Origin: Tsuneonella dongtanensis
GTDB taxonomy: Bacteria; Pseudomonadota; Alphaproteobacteria; Sphingomonadales; Sphingomonadaceae
Assembly: GCF_001698205.1 (NCBI RefSeq)
Contig: NZ_CP016591.1
Span: forward strand, 1,984,001 to 2,048,000
DNA: 64,000 nucleotides
Reading direction: 5' to 3'
The translations under genes and the position numbers were made by a program. The notes beneath the pieces were generated by a model that saw nothing but the letters and a program-made list of their open reading frames with translations, searched no databases and was not told where the DNA came from. This document shows positions 36,552 to 43,725 of this stretch, piece after piece (the stretch's first letter is position 1; each line of letters starts with the position of its first letter).

Positions 36552-37303
36552 TGTTCAATCTCGAAGGGATGACCGCGCTCGTCACCGGGGCCAGTGGGGG
36601 GATCGGGTCGGCGATCGCCTATTCGCTCGCGCGGCAGGGTGCGCGGATTGCGCTGTCGGGTTCCAACTCGGCGAAGCTCCGCGCCTTTCGCGAACAGCTC
36701 AACAGCGAACTGGGTGGCGATCATGTCGAAATCACCTGCGACCTGTCGAACACAACGCAGGTCGAGGAACTCATTCCCGCGACCCTCGACACGTTCGGCA
36801 AGCTCGACATCCTCGTGAACAATGCCGGCATCACGCGCGATAACCTGGCCATGCGGATGAAGGACGAGGAATGGGACGCGGTGATCCGCATCAATCTCGA
36901 GGCTGCGTTCCGCCTCATGCGCGCCGCGTCGAAGCCGATGATGAAGGCCCGGTTCGGCCGGATCGTCACGATAACCAGCGTCGTCGGAGCGACCGGTAAC
37001 CCCGGCCAAGTCAACTACGCCGCGGCCAAGGGCGGGCTCACCGCCATGTCCAAGTCGTTGGCGCAAGAGCTCGCAAGCCGCGGCATCACGGTGAACTGCG
37101 TGGCACCGGGTTTCATCCGCACCGCCATGACCGATACGCTGCCGGATGCGCAGAAGGACGCGCTCAACGCCCGCATCCCGATGGGCCGGATGGGCGAGGG
37201 CGACGACATCGGCGCGGCGGTCGCCTACCTCGCCTCGAAAGAGGCGGGATACGTCACCGGACAGACGCTCCACGTCAACGGCGGGATGGCAATGCTATCC
37301 TGA
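36551..37303 (+). CDS. fabG: 3-oxoacyl-ACP reductase
   Basis: This 250-residue SDR reduces beta-ketoacyl-ACP with NADPH. The TGASGGIGS loop, NNAGITRDNLAMRM and the Ser-Tyr-Lys set in SVVGATGNPGQVNYAAAKGG are exactly those of FabG. The order fabD-fabG is classical, but the usual acpP and fabF do not follow; dnaN does after 167 bases. GTG 36548 is an alternative start. Confidence 0.96.
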   Translation: MFNLEGMTALVTGASGGIGSAIAYSLARQGARIALSGSNSAKLRAFREQLNSELGGDHVEITCDLSNTTQVEELIPATLDTFGKLDILVNNAGITRDNLAMRMKDEEWDAVIRINLEAAFRLMRAASKPMMKARFGRIVTITSVVGATGNPGQVNYAAAKGGLTAMSKSLAQELASRGITVNCVAPGFIRTAMTDTLPDAQKDALNARIPMGRMGEGDDIGAAVAYLASKEAGYVTGQTLHVNGGMAMLS

Positions 37304-37470
37304 GGCGCGTTATCCCCAAGGAATCGGTCCCCCATTGCCTTGGTTCTTGCTCCAAGCGGCCTCACCGCTAAGGATAATTCGACATTTTCCGGCGCCCGTT
37401 GCCGTAATCCGGGGCGAATCCGGCTTGCGGATAGGCTAGCGGGCGCGCGAGAGGGGTAAGAGTTAGACCG

Positions 37471-38598
37471 ATGAAAGCCACCATCGAACGCGCGACGCTG
37501 CTGCGCTGCCTGTCTCACGTCCAGTCGGTGGTCGAACGCCGCAACACGATCCCGATTCTGTCGAACGTGCTGATCGACGCGTCGGACGGTGGCTCCCTCA
37601 AGGTCATGGCAACCGATCTCGACCTGCAGGTGGTGGAACACATGGCCGCAGCCTCGGTCGAGAGCCCGGGCGCGATCACCGTGTCGGCGCATCTGCTGTT
37701 CGATATCGCCCGCAAGCTGCCGGAAGGCAGCCAGGTCAGCCTGGAAACCGCCGACAACCGGATGGCGGTCAAGGCCGGACGCAGCCGGTTCTCGTTGCCG
37801 ACGCTGCCGCGTGACGACTTCCCGGTGATCGTGGAAGGCGACCTGCCGACCAGCTTTGAGCTTCCGGCCAAGACGCTGGCGGAATTGATCGACCGCACTC
37901 GCTTTGCGATCTCGACAGAAGAGACCCGGTATTATCTTAACGGGATCTTCCTGCACGTGTCCGACGAGGACCAGCCGGTGCTCAAGGCGGCGGCGACCGA
38001 TGGCCATCGCCTCGCTCGCTTCACCCTGCCACGGCCCGACGGGGCAGAGGGCATGCCTGATGTGATCGTGCCGCGCAAAGCCGTGGCCGAACTGCGCAAG
38101 CTGCTCGAGGAAGCGCTCGACGGGAATGTCCAAATCGACCTGTCGGCGAGCAAGATCCGCTTCACTCTCGGCGGCGAGGGCGGGGTGGTCCTGACCAGCA
38201 AGCTGATCGACGGGACCTTCCCGGATTATTCGCGCGTCATCCCGACAGGCAACGACAAGCTTCTGAAGCTCGATCCGAAATCCTTCTACGAGGGCGTCGA
38301 TCGCGTCGCGACGATCGCCACGGAAAAGACCCGCGCGGTCAAAATGGGGCTGGAGAACGACAAGGTCACGCTGTCGGTCACCTCTCCCGATAACGGTACT
38401 GCGGCCGAGGAAGTCCCCGCCGATTATCGTGCCGACGGGATGGAGATCGGCTTCAACGCGAACTACCTCAAGGACATCCTGCACCAGATCGACGGCGACA
38501 CCGTCGAACTGCACCTCGCGGACCCGGGTGCGCCGACACTGATCCGGCAGGACGAGAAAAGCCCGGCACTGTATGTCCTGATGCCGATGAGGGTTTGA
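37471..38598 (+). CDS. dnaN: DNA polymerase III subunit beta (sliding clamp)
   Basis: This 375-residue clamp has three repeated domains. It shows the N-terminal MKATIERATLLRCLSHVQSVVERRNTIPILSNVL, the central DGHRLARFTLP block, and the C-terminal YVLMPMRV end that binds clamp-interacting motifs. It tethers DnaE (encoded at 6347) to DNA. dnaA and recF are not nearby, so this is not the classical dnaA-dnaN origin cluster. The DUF2855 gene begins within or just after its stop. Confidence 0.97.
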   Translation: MKATIERATLLRCLSHVQSVVERRNTIPILSNVLIDASDGGSLKVMATDLDLQVVEHMAAASVESPGAITVSAHLLFDIARKLPEGSQVSLETADNRMAVKAGRSRFSLPTLPRDDFPVIVEGDLPTSFELPAKTLAELIDRTRFAISTEETRYYLNGIFLHVSDEDQPVLKAAATDGHRLARFTLPRPDGAEGMPDVIVPRKAVAELRKLLEEALDGNVQIDLSASKIRFTLGGEGGVVLTSKLIDGTFPDYSRVIPTGNDKLLKLDPKSFYEGVDRVATIATEKTRAVKMGLENDKVTLSVTSPDNGTAAEEVPADYRADGMEIGFNANYLKDILHQIDGDTVELHLADPGAPTLIRQDEKSPALYVLMPMRV

Positions 38599-38600
38599 TC

Positions 38601-39674
38601 GTGCTGCGGCAGGTTCTTCTCGAAAAGGCGAACCTGGCCCATGCCGAGATCGTCGAAGCGGCGATGCCGGCACTTGCCGACGGCGCCGTGCGGCTCGCCA
38701 TCGAGAGCTTTTCCGTCACGTCGAACAACGTCACGTACGCCGCGATGGGCGATGCCTTCCGCTATTGGAACTTCTTTCCTGCGCCCGAAGGTTACGGAAT
38801 CGTCCCGATGTGGGGACATGCGTGGGTGATCGAGAGCCGCTGTCCGGACATTGCTGTGGGTGAGCGGGTGTATGGCTACCTGCCGATGGCGACCCACCTC
38901 GATGTCATTCCCGGGAAAGTGTCGCCCTCGGGTTTCACGGACACCGCCGGCCATCGCCAACCGATGAGCCCGGTCTACAACCAGTATGCGCGCCTCGCCG
39001 CCGACCCGGAACACGACCCGTCGCGCGAAGCCGAGCGGATGGTGTTCGGCCCGCTCTTCAAGACCGGCTTCCTGATCGAGAGTTTTATGCGGCGCGAAGC
39101 ATGGTTCGGGGCCGAGCAGGTCATTCTGACCAGCGCATCTTCAAAGACCGCGCTGTCGCTGGCGAGCGTGGCACGCCACCGGTCGCCCGAGGTCGCGCGC
39201 ATCGGCCTTACATCCGCAAGCAATGTCGATTTCGTCTCATCGACCGGTCTCTACGACCGGGTTATCGCATACGACACGATCGACGAGTTGCCGAAGGTCC
39301 CAAGCGTCTCGGTCGACTTCGCTGGCAATGCCGATGTCCTGCGCGCGATCCACACGCATCTGGAAAGCGGTCTGCGCTACTCGTGCCTTGTCGGCGCGAC
39401 GCACCTCGATGCGCGGACGGGCGCGACGGCCGACCTGCCGGGCCCATCGCCGCAGCTTTTCTTCGCCCCCGACCATGCGGTCGCCTTGTTCAAAGAGGTC
39501 GGACCGGCAATGGCGTCGCAACAGATAGCCGAAAGCATGCACAGGTTCCTCTCCGACACCGCGGGAACCGTCGAGATCGAACGGCGCCGCGGTCTGGAAG
39601 CGGCGCGCGACGTCTTTGTCGAGATGCTGGGCGGTTCGGTCGACCCGAAGGTCGGGATCGTCATCGAACCCTGA
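38601..39674 (+). CDS. DUF2855 family protein
   Basis: This 357-residue protein of the DUF2855 family resembles medium-chain dehydrogenase/reductase proteins with a degenerate N-terminus: FSVTSNNVTYAAMGDAFRYWNFFPA, WGHAWVIESRCPDIAVGERVYGY, EQVILTSASSKTALSLA. No catalytic zinc ligands are evident, and the reaction is unknown. The start is GTG 38601, with TTG 38595 overlapping the dnaN stop. Either start implies coupling to dnaN, but a functional link is not known. Confidence 0.82.
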   Translation: MLRQVLLEKANLAHAEIVEAAMPALADGAVRLAIESFSVTSNNVTYAAMGDAFRYWNFFPAPEGYGIVPMWGHAWVIESRCPDIAVGERVYGYLPMATHLDVIPGKVSPSGFTDTAGHRQPMSPVYNQYARLAADPEHDPSREAERMVFGPLFKTGFLIESFMRREAWFGAEQVILTSASSKTALSLASVARHRSPEVARIGLTSASNVDFVSSTGLYDRVIAYDTIDELPKVPSVSVDFAGNADVLRAIHTHLESGLRYSCLVGATHLDARTGATADLPGPSPQLFFAPDHAVALFKEVGPAMASQQIAESMHRFLSDTAGTVEIERRRGLEAARDVFVEMLGGSVDPKVGIVIEP

Positions 39675-39683
39675 CGATCTTCA

Positions 39684-41003
39684 TCATCCGCGCGCGCGGA
39701 TCATGCTTTCCACATCCACAAACTTCTCGCGCGGGGCGCCTTCGCGGGCTGCCCTCGATTCCGCTTCCTCGATCTTCTTCCAGTCACGGAAGGTGACGAC
39801 GTCCAGGCCGCGCGCCTCGGCCAGACGGTCGAAACCGGCACGGCCCTCGCGGATGTTTCCATCGATCGCGCCGCTCGCGAAGTCTTCCGCGATCCGTTCG
39901 ATGACACCGAAGCCGTCCGGCCGATTGGTGCCGATCGTCCCGCTGGGCCCACGCCGTGCCCAGCCTACGGCATACATTCCGGGCAAGATGCGCCCTTCGT
40001 CGTTCGCGAAGCGTCCCGCGCGTTCATCGAACGGCACGCCGGGAATGGGGGAACTGCGGTAACCGATGCAGGCGATGACGATGTCGGCGGGCACGACATA
40101 CGCCTCGCCGGTGCCGATCGCTCTGCCCGCCTCGACCACGGTGCGTTCGACTTCGACCCCTTCGACCTTGCCTTCTCCGACAAGACGGACAGGCGATGCG
40201 AACATGTCGAAGTCGATCTCGATCGGCTTGTCAGCCCGCTCGCTCTCGGGAATGGCCGCGAAGCTTCGCAGATGGGTGACGGATTTCCGCAAACCGGGTT
40301 CGAGGAAGGCGTCTTCGCCTTCGTCGGGCAGGTCGGCAGGATCGACCCGGGGACTCGCTTTGTCGAGATGCATGAGCTCGCCGAGTTCCTTCGGCGTCAT
40401 CATGATCTGGTGCGGACCGCGCCGACCGATGATGGTGACCTGGCGAATGCTCGACGCATTGAGCGCGTCGAGCGCGTGCCTGACAATGTCGCTGCCGTCG
40501 AACTCGCTGCTTTTTTTCGACAACAACCGCGCGACATCGAGGGCAACGTTGCCCATCCCGATCACCGCGGCGCTGCGACCCGACAGGTCGGGCGCCAGCG
40601 AAGCGAACTGGGGGTGCCCGTTGTACCAACCGACGAATGCGGCGCTCCCGAAGACGTTCGTCAGGCCCTCTCCGGGAATACCCAGTGCGCGATCGTGCGG
40701 GGCGCCCGTGGCGAAAACGACCGCATCGTAGAACTGCCGCAGCTCGTCCACGGTCACGTCCCGACCGACCGTGACATTGCCCACGAAACGCACGTTTTCA
40801 CTGAGAGCGGTCGCCTCGTAACGGCGGCTCACGCCCTTGATCGACTGGTGGTCCGGCGCGACGCCGGTTCGGATCAGTCCGTACGGCACCGGCAGGCTAT
40901 CGAAAACGTCGACCCGCACATCATCGCCCCACTGCTTCTGCGCAGCCTCGGCGGTGTAATACCCTGCCGGGCCAGAGCCGATGATGGCGAGGTGGCGCGT
41001 CAT
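39684..41003 (-). CDS. Ferredoxin-NADP reductase, adrenodoxin-reductase type
   Basis: This 439-residue flavoprotein has an FAD site IIGSGPAGYYTAEAAQK at its N-terminus and an NADP site VIGMGNVALDVARLL in the middle; DSLPVPYGLIRTGVAPDHQSIKGV is typical of the adrenodoxin/FprA group. It passes electrons between NADPH and a ferredoxin. ATG 41003 overlaps the PHA depolymerase stop by four bases, so it is the third gene of phaC-phaZ-FNR. The ferredoxin partner is not in the window. A link to PHA redox balance is possible (inference). Confidence 0.92.
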   Translation of the reverse strand: MTRHLAIIGSGPAGYYTAEAAQKQWGDDVRVDVFDSLPVPYGLIRTGVAPDHQSIKGVSRRYEATALSENVRFVGNVTVGRDVTVDELRQFYDAVVFATGAPHDRALGIPGEGLTNVFGSAAFVGWYNGHPQFASLAPDLSGRSAAVIGMGNVALDVARLLSKKSSEFDGSDIVRHALDALNASSIRQVTIIGRRGPHQIMMTPKELGELMHLDKASPRVDPADLPDEGEDAFLEPGLRKSVTHLRSFAAIPESERADKPIEIDFDMFASPVRLVGEGKVEGVEVERTVVEAGRAIGTGEAYVVPADIVIACIGYRSSPIPGVPFDERAGRFANDEGRILPGMYAVGWARRGPSGTIGTNRPDGFGVIERIAEDFASGAIDGNIREGRAGFDRLAEARGLDVVTFRDWKKIEEAESRAAREGAPREKFVDVESMIRARG

Positions 41004-41827
41004 GCAGCCTTGCGAGCCTCCTCCCGATCGAGGAAGGCGCGCATGCAGCTGATCGATTGTTCGCGATGGCTGAGGAGGAACAGGTGTCCGCCGCCCTCGA
41101 AAATCTCGAGTTCGCTGTTCGGGATCAGGCTGTGCAGGAACCGCCCGTTGATGGGCGGCACGATCGCATCCTCGTCGCCCATCATGATCAGCGTCGGCTT
41201 CTTGAGAAAGGGCAGGGCGGGTGCGCTGGTCCACCCGAGCATGGCCAGCAACTGATAGAAATAGCCGCGCCGCGTAGGCGGCTTCAGCCGGCTCATGTGC
41301 GAGCCTTTACCCGCGGTCTTGCCGAGGGCATCCCCATACAGGGTCGCGAAGTGCTTTTCCATGAAAGCCGCATCGACGTAGCGGCGCGGGTCGGCCATCT
41401 TACTCAGCGCAGCGGGATTCCCCGGGACCATCAGCATCCCGGCGCTCGTGGCGCAGAGGATGAGCCGGTGTACGCGATCGCCGTGCTGCAAGGCGAAATG
41501 TTGGGCCATCGCGCCTCCCCAGCTGACGCCCATGACATCGACCAGGTCCAGGCCGAGCTGGTCGAGCAACTGCGCGGTCGTCCAGGCCATCGTGAAGGTG
41601 TTGTAGGGCACCACGGGTTCGGGCGATCCGCCCACGCCCGGCATGTCGAACATCACGAAGCCGCGATCGTCGAGTGCCTCCGCCAGCGGGGCGACCGCCT
41701 CGATATTGGCGCCGATGCCGTTGAAGAACAGGACGGGAAGGTGGTGCGACGGCTCGTTCAGGCGCCAGGTCGCCACGCGCAATTCGCGGCCTCCGGCGGT
41801 CATCATGCGAACGTCCGCGGACGCCAT
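41000..41827 (-). CDS. phaZ: Intracellular poly(3-hydroxyalkanoate) depolymerase
   Basis: This 275-residue alpha/beta hydrolase closely resembles the Pseudomonas medium-chain PHA depolymerase: VLFFNGIGANIEAVAPL, DMPGVGGSPEPVVPY, GVSWGGAMAQ (Ser102), GWTSAPALPFL, and GDEDAIVP and GGGHLFLL for Asp and His. It mobilises stored PHA. It starts 23 bases after the phaC stop and overlaps the next gene. That a class I synthase sits beside an mcl-type depolymerase is worth noting. Confidence 0.88.
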   Translation of the reverse strand: MASADVRMMTAGGRELRVATWRLNEPSHHLPVLFFNGIGANIEAVAPLAEALDDRGFVMFDMPGVGGSPEPVVPYNTFTMAWTTAQLLDQLGLDLVDVMGVSWGGAMAQHFALQHGDRVHRLILCATSAGMLMVPGNPAALSKMADPRRYVDAAFMEKHFATLYGDALGKTAGKGSHMSRLKPPTRRGYFYQLLAMLGWTSAPALPFLKKPTLIMMGDEDAIVPPINGRFLHSLIPNSELEIFEGGGHLFLLSHREQSISCMRAFLDREEARKAA

Positions 41828-41850
41828 GGGGTCGGTCAAATCGGTATCCT

Positions 41851-43539
41851 TCAGGCCTGTTCGAGGACGTAGAGGCCGGGGGCGGGATCGAGCGGCTCGA
41901 AACCTTTGCCGCCCAGTTTCTTCGGAGCGGCTTTCTTGGGTCCCGAGCGCTTCTGCACCCAATCCATCCAAAACGGCCACCAGCTCCCCGCGACTTCTTC
42001 CGTGCCCTTGAGCCATTCTTCGGCCGTTTCGGGAAGATCGCCGCCGCCCTTTTGCACGTAATATTTCGCCTTGGGATTGCCCGGCGGATTCAGGATCGCC
42101 TGCATGTGGCCCGACTGGCTGAGCACGTAGGTTACGTCGTCCGAACCGAACAGTTGCGTCGACCGATAGGTCGCCCGCCACGGCGTGATGTGGTCGGTCA
42201 CCCCGCCGAGGATGAACAGGTCCGCATCGACCTCGCTCAGGTCGACCTTGTGCCCGGCCATTTCCACTTCGCCTTGCTTAGTGAAGGCGAGCGTTTCGAA
42301 CAGGGTCAGGAAATCGCCCATCAGGGTGGCCGACAGGTTCGTCGCGTCGGCGTTCCAGAACAGCACGTCGAAGGCCGGCGGATCGTCGCCGAGCAGGTAG
42401 TTATTGATGACATAGTTCCAGATGAGGTCGTTCGGCCGGAGCCAGGCGAACCCGCGGCTGAGGTCGTCGCCCTTGATGATACCGGCCTTGGCAGCCCGCT
42501 TCTTGGCGAGGGCCAGGCCGTTGTCGGTCATCAGCGAGCCCGCCTCGATATCGCCCTGCTGGGGATGCAGGACGCAGACCATCAGGGTGAGCGAACCGAG
42601 AAGATCGCTGCCATCGGCGGCAAGCTTGCTGGCGACGACCGAAGCCGTCTGCCCGCCCGAACAGCCGGCCGAGATGTTGACCTTGTCGCTACCCGTGATC
42701 TTCGCGACCGCCTTCATCGCCTCTTCGCAGCTCGCCACATACTCGGCCATCCCCCAGACGCCTTGCTCCTTGCTCGGGTTCTTCCAGCTGATGACGAAAG
42801 TCTGGATGCCGTTGTCGACCTGGTATTTGACCACCGATTTCTCGGGAGAGAGGTCATTGATGTACATCTTGTTGATCTGCGGCGGGATCGTCAGCTGCGG
42901 GATCGCATGGACCTCGTCGGTCGTCGGGGCGTACTGGATCAGCTCCATCATCTCGGTCCGCAGCACGACCGCACCCTTGGACGTCGCCACGTTTTCGCCG
43001 ATCTTGAACGGCCTCTTGTTGACCTGACTGACCATGCCCTTGTTGTGGACCATGTCGTCGTAGGCGTTCTTGAGGCCCTTGATCAGCGAGAGCCCGCCGC
43101 TGTCGACGAGGCGCTTCTGCGCGGTCGGATTGCCCCAGAGCGTGTTGGTCGGGGCAAGGGCGTCGATGATGATCTGACTGATGAAGTTGGCCCGGTCACG
43201 CTCGATCGCGTCCAGCTCAAGTTCGCCCAGCCAGTTCTTCATGCCCTTCTGGACGGCCAGGTAATACTGCGCGCCCGCCCTGAGGAACGGATTGTACTGC
43301 CACGCGGGGTCCTTGAACCGCTTGTCCTTGGGATCGGGGGCGAGATCGCTCTGACCGGTCATGATCTTAATCATGTCCTCGCACATCGCCTGGGCGTGGC
43401 GCATCGTGCGCTGGGGATCGGTTGCGGTTTCCCGCAGGAGGAGTGCGACAGCGCCGGCTATGTCCTCGCGGACAAGTCCGACCATCGGTCCGAGGGTAGT
43501 CGTGGATTGTGCTGCTTCATCTTCCAGGCGTGAGCCCAT
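41851..43539 (-). CDS. phaC: Class I polyhydroxyalkanoate synthase
   Basis: This 562-residue PHA polymerase has the catalytic Cys293 in the lipase-like box AGCSGGQTAS, Asp in GGVTDHITPW and His in SGHMQAI. The N-terminal block DPAWQYNPFLRAGAQYYL is standard for class I, matching the length. ATG 43539 is preferred because GGGAGAGA lies upstream at the right distance; ATG 43581 would add 14 residues without a site. phaC leads the operon with phaZ and a ferredoxin reductase. No phasin or phaR gene was seen beside it. Confidence 0.95.
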   Translation of the reverse strand: MGSRLEDEAAQSTTTLGPMVGLVREDIAGAVALLLRETATDPQRTMRHAQAMCEDMIKIMTGQSDLAPDPKDKRFKDPAWQYNPFLRAGAQYYLAVQKGMKNWLGELELDAIERDRANFISQIIIDALAPTNTLWGNPTAQKRLVDSGGLSLIKGLKNAYDDMVHNKGMVSQVNKRPFKIGENVATSKGAVVLRTEMMELIQYAPTTDEVHAIPQLTIPPQINKMYINDLSPEKSVVKYQVDNGIQTFVISWKNPSKEQGVWGMAEYVASCEEAMKAVAKITGSDKVNISAGCSGGQTASVVASKLAADGSDLLGSLTLMVCVLHPQQGDIEAGSLMTDNGLALAKKRAAKAGIIKGDDLSRGFAWLRPNDLIWNYVINNYLLGDDPPAFDVLFWNADATNLSATLMGDFLTLFETLAFTKQGEVEMAGHKVDLSEVDADLFILGGVTDHITPWRATYRSTQLFGSDDVTYVLSQSGHMQAILNPPGNPKAKYYVQKGGGDLPETAEEWLKGTEEVAGSWWPFWMDWVQKRSGPKKAAPKKLGGKGFEPLDPAPGLYVLEQA

Positions 43540-43687
43540 CGTCGTCTCTCCCACGGCGACTGCCTTGACCCTTTCGTTCATGCACGGCGACCCGGACGTT
43601 GGCAAGCGGACGGGGTAGGGCGTGCGTTCAGGTCAATCTCACCGGATTGAAGTCGTTCCCATGAGAGGAAGGAGAGAGCAAGCATAC

Positions 43688-43703
43688 TTAACCCAATTTC
43701 AAG
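43688..43703 (+). promoter_or_regulatory. Weak CtrA-like site upstream of GGDEF-EAL-PilZ gene
   Basis: TTAA-CCCAATT-TCAAG keeps the first half-site and spacing of TTAA-N7-TTAAC but only part of the second half. It is about 24 bases upstream of the first GGDEF-EAL-PilZ start. Listed because it repeats a pattern seen near other c-di-GMP genes; it may be chance. Confidence 0.2.
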
Positions 43704-43725
43704 GGTGGTGCGGCAAGACGCGGCC

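Noticed and set aside
42052-43533. 493-codon frame antisense to phaC
   Set aside because: phaC has its catalytic triad and normal length; the antisense translation is valine/aspartate/arginine-rich without a domain.
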